NCBI GenBank assembly: GCA_963725655.1
Contig: CAVRYY010000002.1
Coordinates: 806,001 to 870,000, forward strand
Length of the DNA: 64,000 bases
Source: CAVRXT01 sp963725655
GTDB taxonomy: Bacteria > Acidobacteriota > Terriglobia > Acidiferrales > UBA7541
Direction of reading: 5' to 3'
The notes beneath the pieces were generated by a model. It was given only the letters and a program-made list of their open reading frames with translations, was not told the DNA's origin and did not search any database. A program made the position numbers and the translations under genes. Positions 40,249 to 51,037 of this stretch are shown one piece after another; the stretch's first letter is position 1, and each line of letters begins with the position of its first letter.

Positions 40249-40812
40249 ATGACTAGCAACGCCCTAAAGAGTCTTTACATCGACGAGCTGAAGGATCTTT
40301 TCAGCGCAGAGAATCAACTGATCAAGGCGCTGCCCAAGATGGCCAAGGCCGCCACAGCCCCCGATTTGCGCAAGGGGTTTGAAGAGCACCTCGAACAAAC
40401 TCGCGAGCACGTCAGGCGTCTCGAGTTGATCTTCAAGGGCTTGGACGAAAGCCCGAAAGGCAAGAAGTGCAAAGGAATGGAAGGCCTGATCGAAGAAGGC
40501 GGCGAAATGATTGAAGAAGATCCGGGAGACGAAGAGCTGGACGCCGGTCTGATCGCCGCGGCACAACGCGTCGAGCATTATGAAATCGCCGCTTACGGTT
40601 GCGTGCGCACCTACGCCGAGCTGTTGGACGAGGGCGACGCGGCCAGTTTGCTGGAAGAGACTCTGGAAGAGGAAAAGGACACCGACCAGAAACTTACCCG
40701 CCTTGCCGAGTCCATCAACGTCCAAGCGGCCGGCGCCACCGAAGGAGAAACAGCGGGACGGCCAGGTGCTGTCTCCATGAATAAGAAAGCCAAGGCAGCG
40801 CGCGCTTCGTAA
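40249..40812 (+). CDS. YciE/YciF-like ferritin-like protein (DUF892)
   Basis: 187 residues. The four-helix DUF892 domain spans about residues 5-160: LKSLYIDELKDLFSAENQLI at the start, HVRRLELIFKGL, and AAQRVEHYEIAAYGCVRTYA containing the conserved Glu/His metal-ligand set, ending with LEETLEEEKDTDQKLT. The last 25 residues are a charged tail. Proteins of this family appear in stress regulons (stationary phase, osmotic, oxidative) and may bind di-iron. The following two genes are small stress-type proteins, which strengthens that reading. Good ribosome site GGGAG upstream. Confidence 0.88.
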   Translation: MTSNALKSLYIDELKDLFSAENQLIKALPKMAKAATAPDLRKGFEEHLEQTREHVRRLELIFKGLDESPKGKKCKGMEGLIEEGGEMIEEDPGDEELDAGLIAAAQRVEHYEIAAYGCVRTYAELLDEGDAASLLEETLEEEKDTDQKLTRLAESINVQAAGATEGETAGRPGAVSMNKKAKAARAS

Positions 40813-40877
40813 CGCCGCATGACCAAGAGGGCAGTCCGCGGCAGTACATTTCCACGCACCAAATAAGGAGCTACGAG

Positions 40878-41261
40878 ATGCCAACGGAAGCGACCAAGAA
40901 ACAGCTGGAACGACAGGAGTCCACCGCCGGCAGCAAGCCAGCAGCCGGCGCACCGAAGGCCCCGCAGGGGACCGAAGACAAGCGCAGCCCGGAGGAGCAT
41001 TACGGCGGCCAGCGCGAACCTCACGTCCAGAGCGGGACCCCAACCTCGCAGCAAAATCCGCAAGGGAAGCAGGAACCGCCCGCGCAGCCGGGACAGAGCC
41101 GCGAACGCGGCGGTTCAACCGAGCACAGCGGACAACATAGTGGCGGCTCAGTTCAGCAGGGCAGTGAGGACAATCCGCCGCCCGCGCAACAGGGGCAGCA
41201 TGGTCACGCCGGTCAAAAAATAGAACCTCACGACGACCGGAAGAAGGACCAACGCCGCTAA
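40878..41261 (+). CDS. Small hydrophilic, probably disordered protein
   Basis: 127 residues, dominated by Gln, Gly, Ser, Pro, Glu, Lys and almost without hydrophobic residues (PTEATKKQLERQESTAG...). An AAGGAG site lies 7 nt before the ATG, so translation is convincing. No family is recognised. Its composition resembles the hydrophilins and LEA-like stress proteins that protect during drying or osmotic stress; its place between the DUF892 and YtxH genes supports a stress role. The function is inferred only. Confidence 0.6.
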   Translation: MPTEATKKQLERQESTAGSKPAAGAPKAPQGTEDKRSPEEHYGGQREPHVQSGTPTSQQNPQGKQEPPAQPGQSRERGGSTEHSGQHSGGSVQQGSEDNPPPAQQGQHGHAGQKIEPHDDRKKDQRR

Positions 41262-41358
41262 GTTCTATGCGGCACAACCAGGCGGGAGGAGCTGCAAGCT
41301 TTCTCCCGCCGCTTATTTCGCTGCACTGCAAAACTTAAACTCACAAACGAGGTGAAAC

Positions 41359-41640
41359 ATGCGATTCAATAACCGCAAAATGTCGGAAACTGCGTTGGCA
41401 TTTGCCGCAGGCATCGGTATCGGCGCGCTGATCGGAGTGATCTTTGCTCCCAGCTCAGGCGAAGAGTTGCGCGAGAACTTGGCCGGAATGGCGCAAGACC
41501 AAATCGACGACGCGACTTCACGTGGCCGCCGCTTCGTGAAAGAGGCGAAAAAGGCCGTGCAATCCGTAGCCGAGGATTTCGACGCAGCCACAGCCCAAGG
41601 TACCCGCGCGTACCGCGAAGCCAAGAACGCAGCGTCCTAG
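41359..41640 (+). CDS. YtxH-domain small membrane protein
   Basis: 93 residues. One N-terminal membrane helix (ETALAFAAGIGIGALIGVIFAP) followed by a charged amphipathic helix (SSGEELRENLAGMAQDQIDD...), the YtxH/gas-vesicle-protein-like arrangement. AGGTGAAACATG shows a good ribosome site. YtxH members are general-stress proteins in Bacillus. The gene completes a stress trio with the two upstream genes. Confidence 0.75.
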   Translation: MRFNNRKMSETALAFAAGIGIGALIGVIFAPSSGEELRENLAGMAQDQIDDATSRGRRFVKEAKKAVQSVAEDFDAATAQGTRAYREAKNAAS

Positions 41641-41690
41641 CCGGCACCGTTCACAGCCGGCCCCAAGAGGATCGCCGCGGACAAGAACGT

Positions 41691-41712
41691 GCCGCCCCAT
41701 AAGGGGGGCGGC
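41691..41712. repeat. GC-rich hairpin after the stress trio
   Basis: GCCGCCCC (41691-41698) and GGGGCGGC (41705-41712) form a perfect 8-bp stem with a 6-nt loop. No T-run follows; it may still end transcription between the convergent genes at 41640 and 41790. Confidence 0.4.
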
Positions 41713-41789
41713 CGCTTGTCAGGAGTAGTTCGCTCGTCCGCCGTGATGATACATTTCGCGGCAAGGACGCGCTACTGCCTTGCAAGCGG

Positions 41790-43889
<2,100 letters not shown>

Positions 43890-43913
43890 TAATCGGTCCC
43901 TCCAACCCGTTGA

Positions 43914-45254
43914 TCATAACCCCGCGTGCGGTTTCCGCACCGGCAATCTTGAGCCACCACCGCTCCAGCTCCACACGAAATAGGATGCCAGAATCATCAA
44001 TACGGGGTCGATGGGATGTCGATACCGCGGCTGAACCAGCGTGAAGTAGTAGGTCACCGGAAAAATCAAAGGGAATGTCATCACCGGAAGTGCGTACTCG
44101 TTCCGGCGTTTCAGCAGCGCAATCAGTCCCGTCAGCGCAGCGATCGGCATGCTGAGATTCCACAGCAGCACATAACCCGGCCAAAAGTGTGGCGAACGCA
44201 GGAAATCGCCGATCGGATGCGGCATCGCTCCGGTAGAGGTTTCCGCGGTCCACGTGGCCGCGATGCGCCCCGCCATCGACCGCGCCGTGTGCGCAGGATG
44301 GGATCGAATGAAGTCCACGCTTTCATCCAGTTTTTGGTGCATATACGCGATCTCGCCCTGGCTTTCGTACAGAGCGCGCTCGGCGGAATTATTGATCGGA
44401 TGAAGTCTCCCCGGCCATTCGCCGGATGCGCGGTCGTTATTCCCCAGCCACAATTGCAGTCCGAGAACCGAACGCAACGGAACAAATGCGTGCAGCTGCT
44501 GGTAGTTCCGAATCGTCCATGGGACGCAGCAAAGCAACGCGATCGCCCCAGCGATTGCAGGTTTCGCTATGAACCCGGCTGAGCCGGGCGTCGCCACGCG
44601 CACACCGCTCCGCCGCATGTCGTGCAGCGCCAACCAACCCAGCAGAAAAGGCAGCAGCGCCAGCAGCGTCGCGTTGATCATCAGCGCAAAACCCCACAGC
44701 AGCCCATACGCGCACGCGTCGCGGGCACCCGTCCGTGCGTCCGATAGCTTGAGCGTAGCCCACAGAATCGTAGCCGCTAACAGCGCAGACAGCGCGGCGT
44801 CCGAGACGCTCTGGAACGGCAAAATAATCGCGTTCGGAAACAATGCCCACAACCACGCCGCGCCCGCGCCGACGCCCACGCCGCCAATCCTTCTCCCCGC
44901 ATAGAACACGGGTATGCAAGTGAGCGCCGAAAACGTAATATTCAGCGCCACCGCGGCTGCGAAGGATTGGAAAGTGTACGCGCCGAATAACCGAAAGATT
45001 CCGGCGAGCAAGTAGGGATAAACCGGAGTGGTCCACGCGGTGGGTCCGGTCGGGTCGCGCAAGGGCGAACTGAATCCGTGGCCCATAAAAATCGAATAGG
45101 CAATGTTTCCCGGCTCAAACAAAAATGGAATGGTGCTCAGCGCACGGTGCGCGATGTGGAGTTGCTGCTGCCACGCGAATCCGAGTCGCAGCGCGAACGC
45201 CGCCGCGACGATCAACGCCGGCGCGGTCACCGCGAGCACGAGTTTCTGTCTCAT
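43914..45254 (-). CDS. GT39/ArnT-like polyprenol-phosphate-sugar glycosyltransferase
   Basis: 446 residues. Signal-anchor helix (LVLAVTAPALIVAAAFALRL) then about nine further membrane segments. The N-terminal periplasmic loop (FEPGNIAYSIFMGHGFSSPL) has the acidic residue and aromatic pattern of PMT/ArnT glycosyltransferases. Such enzymes transfer sugars from undecaprenyl or dolichyl phosphate to lipids or proteins on the periplasmic face. The acceptor is not predictable. It is convergent-free, being upstream (5') of GH127 on the same strand, with 24 nt between them. Confidence 0.75.
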   Translation of the reverse strand: MRQKLVLAVTAPALIVAAAFALRLGFAWQQQLHIAHRALSTIPFLFEPGNIAYSIFMGHGFSSPLRDPTGPTAWTTPVYPYLLAGIFRLFGAYTFQSFAAAVALNITFSALTCIPVFYAGRRIGGVGVGAGAAWLWALFPNAIILPFQSVSDAALSALLAATILWATLKLSDARTGARDACAYGLLWGFALMINATLLALLPFLLGWLALHDMRRSGVRVATPGSAGFIAKPAIAGAIALLCCVPWTIRNYQQLHAFVPLRSVLGLQLWLGNNDRASGEWPGRLHPINNSAERALYESQGEIAYMHQKLDESVDFIRSHPAHTARSMAGRIAATWTAETSTGAMPHPIGDFLRSPHFWPGYVLLWNLSMPIAALTGLIALLKRRNEYALPVMTFPLIFPVTYYFTLVQPRYRHPIDPVLMILASYFVWSWSGGGSRLPVRKPHAGL

Positions 45255-45389
45255 TCGTATTGCGTAGCTCGCCCGGATTTTTGAGTCTCGTTATTACACT
45301 CTGGGCGCCCATGGGAGATGCAGATCGGCGCCAGTTGTGGCAATCTGTTCGCAGCGGCGCCGGTTCGCGCCGCATCGGGAGAAGACCAG

Positions 45390-45557
45390 TTGAGCCGCAG
45401 CACCATCGTCATCCGAGGCAAACTCCGCGTCGGCAAGGAAGCTCGCCGCCTGGCCCGCAATGCGGCAGGCGCGCCGCCCGCGGAGAAGATAATTCCCGAC
45501 AAGCGCCGCAAGCCCCCCAAGCACAAGAAATCTCCGCTCCAGGAACAAGCGGAATAA
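45390..45557 (+). CDS. Possible small basic protein
   Basis: 55 residues from TTG 45390 (LSRSTIVIRGKLRVGKEARR...). GGGAGAAG lies upstream, and third codon positions are GC-rich, as in real genes here. The product is Lys/Arg-rich with a polar PDKRRKPPKHKK tail and may bind nucleic acid. No family is recognised. It runs opposite to both flanking genes. It could also be spurious. Confidence 0.3.
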   Translation: MSRSTIVIRGKLRVGKEARRLARNAAGAPPAEKIIPDKRRKPPKHKKSPLQEQAE

Positions 45558-45619
45558 AAGTCGCCAACCGGCCGCACGAAACCGCTGCGCCCACCGAAAT
45601 AGATCCCGCTCTCATCGCC

Positions 45620-47503
45620 CTACGACCGGATGTACCACGGCACGTTCAGCACGATCGTATGTTCGTTCCCCTTCAGCAGCAGCAGCGCTTTCAGCAATGA
45701 GCTGCGCTGGTTGTGCAGCAGAAAATGATACCAGTGCAGTTCCACCAGCTCCGGGATCACCACCAGAATATCGCGGCCGGGCTCCTGGGTTTCGAGGTCC
45801 AGAATGTAGCGAATGATCGGCCCCACCACTTGGCGGTAAGGCGAACGCAGCACCTTCACCTGCGGCACCGTCATCCCGGCGCGCTTCGCAGGCTCCTCCA
45901 CATACTGTTTCCAGTGCTCCAAAAGGTCATCCTGCAAGGCTTCCGAGTCGTCTTCGCTCACCACGTGCAGGCAACGTACTTCCGTCGCGACGCTGAGCGC
46001 CACCTCCACCGCGCGTTTCGACACCCGGTCCCACGCCAACACCGGCACCACCGCCAGCGGCGGCTTCGCGGCAGTGGTGCTGATCGGCTCGGAGACTCTA
46101 ATTTCCTCGCCCACCTTATCGTAGTGGTGCTTCACCGAGTACATCAGCCCCAAAAGCATCGGGATCATCAGCGCGGTCACCCACGCGCCTGCGGTGAACT
46201 TCGCGACCAGCACCACCAGCAGCGTCCCGCCGGTTGCAAACGCTCCCAACCCGTTCACCAGCATGCTGCGCGTCGAGCCTTTGCCGCCGGTCCGCCTCCA
46301 GTGCGCTACCATCCCGGCTTGCGAAAGCGTGAACGCCAGAAACGCGCCCACCGCATACAGGGGTATCAGGCGGTCGGTGACCCCGCCGAACAGCACCAGC
46401 AGAATGGCCGCGAGCGCCGCCAGCGCATACACGCCCTGGGAGTACACCAACCGCCGCCCCCGGGAGCGAAAACTATGCGGCAGGTATCCGTTCTGCGCGA
46501 TCGCGCGGCATAGCCGCGGAAAATCGGCAAAGGCCGTGTTCGCGGAGAGCGAAAGCACCACCAGCACCGACCCAATCGCCACGTAGTAGAAAATGCCGCG
46601 TCCCGCCACCGCCGCTACCAGCATCGAGATCACGCTCTGGTATCCCGCCTTCGAAGGATCGGTAGCGGCAATACCGTAGGCGCGCACCAAAAATGCCATT
46701 CCCGCCAACATCGCCAGCAGCAAGCCCATCACCACCGTGAGCGTCTGCTGCGCGTTTTTTACTCGCGGCTCGCGAAACGCGCGCACCCCGTTGCTCACCG
46801 CCTCGACGCCGGTCATCGCGGTGCAGCCATTCGAGAATGCCTGCAGCAAAAGCCACAAGCCCGCGGTCGCGAAGATGGGTGCCGCAGCCGGCGCCGGGGC
46901 CGCCACCGCATGCGGATGACCGCCGGCCATGATCGTCTTGAACATTCCGACCACGATAGTAAGCAGCAAGCTGCCCAGAAACATCCACGTGGGCACCAGG
47001 AAAATGATTCCCGCCTCTTTCAATCCGCGCAGGTTGATAATGGTAAGAATCGCCAGGATCCCCAGGCAAATTCCCAGCCGATGCGACAGTAAACTGGGAA
47101 TGGCGGAGGCGATTGCGCCCACGCCGGCGGAAATTCCCACCGCCACCGTAAGAACGTAGTCGATCAGCAACGCCGAGGCGGCCAATAGGCCCGCCGCTGT
47201 CCCCAGGTTTTCCGACGCAACGGTATACGACCCGCCGCCGCTTGGATAAGCGGCGATCGTCTGCCGGTAAGAGAAGAAAACGATGGTCGCTAGAAGGATG
47301 ATCAGCGATGTAAGCGGAACAAGATACGCGATCCCAGCGACGCCCAATGGCAGCAGTAAAGTCAGCGCGGCCTCCGGTCCGTACGCAACCGAGCTCAGCG
47401 CGTCCAGCCCAAAGATGGGGATGCCCCCGCCTACACCAATCTGTTCGCTGCGTTCGTCCGAAGTGGGGATTGGCTTTCCGAACAGAAAATTGAGAAACGA
47501 CAT
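45620..47503 (-). CDS. KimA/YdaO-like potassium:proton symporter (APC superfamily)
   Basis: 627 residues. The conserved GLDALSSVAYGPEAALT segment, SYRQTIAAYPSGGGSYTVAS, ENLG and LLIDYVLTVAVGISAGV, then 12 membrane segments up to about residue 450, closely match KimA of Bacillus subtilis. A soluble C-terminal domain (about 470-627, TAAKPPLAVVPVLAWDRVSK ... VVIPELVELHWYHFLL) follows and is also seen in KimA. KimA is a high-affinity K+ importer regulated by cyclic di-AMP. I found no riboswitch or c-di-AMP gene nearby. KimA-like proteins are also annotated as amino-acid permeases, so the transported ion remains an inference. Confidence 0.8.
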   Translation of the reverse strand: MSFLNFLFGKPIPTSDERSEQIGVGGGIPIFGLDALSSVAYGPEAALTLLLPLGVAGIAYLVPLTSLIILLATIVFFSYRQTIAAYPSGGGSYTVASENLGTAAGLLAASALLIDYVLTVAVGISAGVGAIASAIPSLLSHRLGICLGILAILTIINLRGLKEAGIIFLVPTWMFLGSLLLTIVVGMFKTIMAGGHPHAVAAPAPAAAPIFATAGLWLLLQAFSNGCTAMTGVEAVSNGVRAFREPRVKNAQQTLTVVMGLLLAMLAGMAFLVRAYGIAATDPSKAGYQSVISMLVAAVAGRGIFYYVAIGSVLVVLSLSANTAFADFPRLCRAIAQNGYLPHSFRSRGRRLVYSQGVYALAALAAILLVLFGGVTDRLIPLYAVGAFLAFTLSQAGMVAHWRRTGGKGSTRSMLVNGLGAFATGGTLLVVLVAKFTAGAWVTALMIPMLLGLMYSVKHHYDKVGEEIRVSEPISTTAAKPPLAVVPVLAWDRVSKRAVEVALSVATEVRCLHVVSEDDSEALQDDLLEHWKQYVEEPAKRAGMTVPQVKVLRSPYRQVVGPIIRYILDLETQEPGRDILVVIPELVELHWYHFLLHNQRSSLLKALLLLKGNEHTIVLNVPWYIRS

Positions 47504-47690
47504 CGCGCCTCGCGGCCCTGAAATTGGGGCTGTTCAGAGTAATGCGAATACCCTCGAAAGGGAATCGCGATTAGACCCTAGAGTCGCGTAAGAGTTTGGG
47601 GAGGTCGTCCTGGCTTCGCTCTTCGTCCCGCGGCTTTGTCACCCGGGGCCGATGCAAATGCTGCCCGCGAAACCGATTTCCGCCCCGTGT

Positions 47691-47719
47691 TTGCCGCGTG
47701 CTTTCCAATCTGCTACGCT
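47691..47719 (+). promoter_or_regulatory. Putative promoter of tRNA-Ser
   Basis: TTGCCG at 47691-47696, 17 nt, TACGCT at 47714-47719; initiation about 11 nt before the mature tRNA end at 47737. Confidence 0.4.
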
Positions 47720-47736
47720 TCTTTACGCCAATTTAC

Positions 47737-47826
<90 letters not shown>

Positions 47827-47909
47827 TCCTGTTTTGTTCGATATACAGACGGCAATGAAGTCCCGACCGCACTGAAGTTTGGGGCACGGCGCCTCATCGC
47901 GCTCGACCT

Positions 47910-48554
47910 CTATCTTCTGGCGAGCACAACATGCATCGCGTGCTCGGTAGCCTGGTGCTCCGTCACGGAAAATCCCAGCGCGGGCAGGTCAATACCGGTA
48001 AGCAACGCCTCGCCTTGACCGAGGGCAACGGGCGCCAGTGCGAATTGGAGGGAATCGATCAGCCCAGCCTGCAGATACTGCCGCACGGTGGAAACTCCGC
48101 CTCCGATCTTGACGTCCTTCTCACCCGCTGCCTGTTTCGCGAGCCGCAGCGCCTCTTCGATTCCGCCGGTGACAAAGTAGAAGGTGGTTCCGCCTTCCAT
48201 CACCAGCGGCTCACGCGGGTAGTGGGTGAGAACGAACGTCGGCGCGTGGTATGGAGGATTCGGACCCCACCATCCTTTCCACGAGTCGTCCTGCCATGGG
48301 CCACGGACCGGACCAAACATATTGCGACCCAGGATAAAGGCGCCAAAGTTTTCCATCGATCGCCGTGCGAACACGTCATCCACATCGACCGATCCGCCTT
48401 CCTGCCCGTGCATGACGCGGAACGACTTGGTATGGAAATACCACTGAAAGATTTCTGCGCCGCGCTTGCCCAGCGGATCGTCCAGGCTCTGCTCTATTCC
48501 TGCGCTAAAACCGTCGAGCGAAATACCAAATCCCGCCACGCGAACTCTTGACAT
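47910..48554 (-). CDS. Dihydrofolate-reductase-like (RibD C-terminal domain) protein
   Basis: 214 residues, a single RibD_C/YyaP-type domain. The start MSRVRVAGFGISLDGFSAG, the FGAFILGRNMFGPVRGPW segment, FVLTHYPREPL and IGGGVSTVRQYLQAGLID are characteristic. It binds NADPH and reduces an unknown substrate. Other members are called dihydrofolate reductase-like without having the activity. Located 83 nt downstream of tRNA-Ser on the other strand; no operon partner. Confidence 0.85.
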   Translation of the reverse strand: MSRVRVAGFGISLDGFSAGIEQSLDDPLGKRGAEIFQWYFHTKSFRVMHGQEGGSVDVDDVFARRSMENFGAFILGRNMFGPVRGPWQDDSWKGWWGPNPPYHAPTFVLTHYPREPLVMEGGTTFYFVTGGIEEALRLAKQAAGEKDVKIGGGVSTVRQYLQAGLIDSLQFALAPVALGQGEALLTGIDLPALGFSVTEHQATEHAMHVVLARR

Positions 48555-48701
48555 GCATTCTCCTCGCTACAAATCTCCTGCTCCGTCCGCAGCGCCGCCC
48601 CGGTGCACCCAAAGTTTACGCGAGACTGCATCCATCGCGAATTCCGGCCTATTGGCAGCGCTGCCACAGCATCCAGATCCGCGCCTTCCGCGCTTGTGCC
48701 C

Positions 48702-48887
48702 ATGAAGAGGCTAACAAACAATCAGAAGAGAGACGTCGAGGTCCTCGCCGCGATGGCCGACAAAGGCGATTGACTACTCGGGTGCGCCTCTGGTGCTCGA
48801 CCGGAGCGGCGCCGAAATCGGCAAGTTCTACGGGTCCCAGAAGCTGGCGGCAGCGGCCAGAGCACAACTCAAGCTACCGAAGTAATT
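48702..48887 (+). pseudogene. Frameshifted antitoxin-like (BrnA/CopG-type) remnant
   Basis: ATG 48702 reads MKRLTNNQKRDVEVLAAMAD, then a stop after KGD. Shifting frame near 48770 (GGCGATTGACTAC is one base too long or two short) restores DYSGAPLVLDRSGAEIGKFYG and a TAA at 48887. The joined product of about 61 residues resembles the N-terminal part of small antitoxins of the type 'K-x-L-T-x-x-Q ... DIDxSDxPEVLD-x-S-x-A-x-x-GKFY'. No toxin gene adjoins. A decayed toxin-antitoxin module is the likeliest reading. Ends overlapping the racemase-like gene by 14 bp. Confidence 0.5.
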
Positions 48888-49572
48888 CCGCCACTGCGGC
48901 TTGTACGTGTATCTGCGTGGTATCCAGAAAAGGCACGCCTGCCACGGTGGTGACGTCTTGCATGAGCAAGGGAAGTTCGGTTCCCGCGAGGATCGCGGCC
49001 TGAATCCCTTGATCGCGCACCAGTCGCTCGATCACCGCGCACACCCGCCGCCGGGTCTCCGGCAGGAACGTCCCCTGCAAAAGCTCTCCCATGTATATCC
49101 CGTGGATATATTCCTGTTCCTCGTCGCTGGGCACAACCAGTGCTATCCCCTGCTTCGAGAATACGCGCGGATAGAAATCCGCTTTCATCGTGAAGCGCGT
49201 TCCGATCAAAGCGAGCTTACGCAAGCCGAGCGCCTTAGCCGCATGGCAAGTCGCTTCGACGATGCTCAGCAGAGGGATCGGCGAAACCGCTTGCACTTCA
49301 TCGAAAACAATATGCGGCGTGTTGGCCGAGATAATCGCAAAGTCCGATCCTGCCGCCGCCAGGCTGGCGATGGCAGCGCTCAGGTACGTCGCTACCTCAG
49401 GATAGCGAGCCTGGGTCATCAGGTTCACCAGCACATTTACGTCGACGCTCCGAATCACCAAAGCGGGAGATGAGCCGTCACCAACCCTCTTTCGATACAG
49501 TTGAATGAGCGACCGGTAATAATCGATCGTCGAATCCGGCCCGATGCCCCCGACCATCCCCATTACCTTCAC
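48874..49572 (-). CDS. Asp/Glu racemase-family protein without the catalytic residues
   Basis: 232 residues from GTG 49572; GGAGG sits 8 nt upstream, and the start gives the family form VKVMGMVGGIGPDSTIDYY. A longer frame to 49680 would overlap kdgK and has no homology. The first catalytic position (Cys, or Thr83 in E. coli YgeA, recalled) is Ala83 in SANTPH, and the second (Cys197) is Gly197 in LAGTELPLL. Both neighbours of each site are conserved, so the fold is the racemase one but the chemistry is probably lost or changed. Downstream of kdgK by 61 nt on the same strand. Confidence 0.8.
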   Translation of the reverse strand: MKVMGMVGGIGPDSTIDYYRSLIQLYRKRVGDGSSPALVIRSVDVNVLVNLMTQARYPEVATYLSAAIASLAAAGSDFAIISANTPHIVFDEVQAVSPIPLLSIVEATCHAAKALGLRKLALIGTRFTMKADFYPRVFSKQGIALVVPSDEEQEYIHGIYMGELLQGTFLPETRRRVCAVIERLVRDQGIQAAILAGTELPLLMQDVTTVAGVPFLDTTQIHVQAAVAELLR

Positions 49573-49633
49573 GGAGTGAGCCTCCTGGCCGGTGACGCCG
49601 GCCTTAAACGAAAGTGCGCTTAACGATGAACGA

Positions 49634-50668
49634 CTAACGCTGGACGCGCCCTGATCCGCCGTCTTTAAGCAATGCCTCAACCTCTTCCACCGAGCACCGA
49701 TGGAAGTCGCCGGGAATCGAATGCTTCAGGCAGCTGGCGGCCACTGCGAATTCCAGCGCCGCCTCGTGGCTCGAGAGTTGCTGCAAGCCGTAAATCAGTC
49801 CACCGGCAAAACTGTCGCCGGAGCCGACTCGGTCCACGATGTGGGTGATCTGGTAAGCGCGGCTCACCATGAATTTCGTCCGGTCGTTCATGCACGCGGA
49901 CCACCCATTATGCGAAGCGCTTTTCGATTCGCGCAGGGTAATCGCGATCGATTTTAGATTCGGGAATGCGGCGAGCACTTTGCCGGTGAGCTTCTCGTAT
50001 TGGCTATGCTCCAGTTTCCCGGACTGCACATCCACGTCCGCCTTGATGCCCAGCGCCATTTGCACGTCCTCTTCGTTGGCGATGGCCACGTCGACATGCT
50101 TGATCAACTCGCTCATCACTTCCGCGGCGGACTTTCCCCACTTCCATAGATTCTTGCGATAGTTCAGGTCGCACGAGACCGTAACCCCCAGCTTCCGTGC
50201 CGCGCGTACCGATTCGAGCGCCAGCTCCGCGGCCGTCGCGCTGATCGCCGGGGTGATCCCGGTGATGTGAAACCAGCCCGCGCCTTCAAAGACGCTGTCC
50301 CAACGAATATCGCCGGGCTTGGCCAGGGCGATTGCGCTGTTTTCGCGATCGTAAACGACCTTTGACGGCCGCTGATTGGCTCCCGCTTCCACGAAGTAAA
50401 TTCCCAGCCGCCCTTTGCCACGCACGATCTTCGACGTATCCACGCCAAAGCGGCGCAACTCCCCGATCACCGCGTCCGCCAGCGGGTTCTTATCGGGAAG
50501 AACGGTGACAAACGCAGCCGGCAGTCCGAATCCTGCCACCGACACCGCCGCATTCGCTTCGCCACCGCCGAACGTGGCCACAAACTCAGAAGTCTGCAAG
50601 AAGCGTTCAAATCCCGGCGGCGCCAGCCGCAGCATGATTTCGCCAAACGTAACGGTATTCTTTCCCAT
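49634..50668 (-). CDS. kdgK: 2-keto-3-deoxygluconate kinase (PfkB family)
   Basis: 344 residues. PfkB fold with the N-terminal FGEIMLRLAPPGFERFLQTS, GGGEANAAVSVAGFG, FHITGITPAI and the C-terminal catalytic loop DRVGSGDSFAGGLIYGL (Asp base of the GxGD motif). The N-terminus and size suit the KDG kinase group. It phosphorylates 2-keto-3-deoxygluconate to KDPG, the substrate of the aldolase encoded divergently 445 nt away. No other kinase for this step is in the window. Other PfkB substrates, such as fructose, are possible but the context is strong. Confidence 0.88.
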   Translation of the reverse strand: MGKNTVTFGEIMLRLAPPGFERFLQTSEFVATFGGGEANAAVSVAGFGLPAAFVTVLPDKNPLADAVIGELRRFGVDTSKIVRGKGRLGIYFVEAGANQRPSKVVYDRENSAIALAKPGDIRWDSVFEGAGWFHITGITPAISATAAELALESVRAARKLGVTVSCDLNYRKNLWKWGKSAAEVMSELIKHVDVAIANEEDVQMALGIKADVDVQSGKLEHSQYEKLTGKVLAAFPNLKSIAITLRESKSASHNGWSACMNDRTKFMVSRAYQITHIVDRVGSGDSFAGGLIYGLQQLSSHEAALEFAVAASCLKHSIPGDFHRCSVEEVEALLKDGGSGRVQR

Positions 50669-50877
50669 TTCGATCTGTCCCCCGGGGAGTTAACAGCAAG
50701 CGGCTATTATCGGCATCTCCGGCGCTTGTGTCGAGCGCTACGGGCGCCGAAGAATTCTCTTCCGCGATACCACAGACATCATCCATTGATTGCCGCCTTA
50801 AGTGGGTTCAAAATCCGTAACGCGTCAGGCAAGTTCCGCCGGAAAAAGAAGGAAATCCGAATCCCGGCACCGGTGGC

Positions 50878-51005
50878 GATTAGAAATGGGATGTTTGTGA
50901 TTCGAAAATGGATAGCTATTCCGAATCGCAACACGAGTAGAGATTAGAAATCGGATGTATCTGACGGTAAAGGAGATAGCAGTTCTGAATCGATACGATT
51001 TGCAG
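50878..51005. repeat. Imperfect 64-bp tandem duplication in the kdgK-eda gap
   Basis: Two copies beginning GATTAGAAAT at 50878 and 50942. By eye about 37 of the first 50 positions agree; the last part diverges. Reading copy 2 from the ATG at 50955 gives MYLTVKEIAVLNRYDLQ, which looks like the start of an excisionase-type HTH, so the repeat may be decayed coding DNA. The gap 50669-51113 between divergent genes otherwise holds only the promoter at 51038-51067. Confidence 0.55.
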
Positions 51006-51037
51006 AAAACAAAACTCCGAATTTCGCCGGAGGTCGC

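Noticed and set aside
47504..47736. Possible cyclic-di-AMP riboswitch upstream of the KimA-like gene
   Set aside because: I could not find the conserved core in the reverse complement; only a short GC-rich leader is visible.
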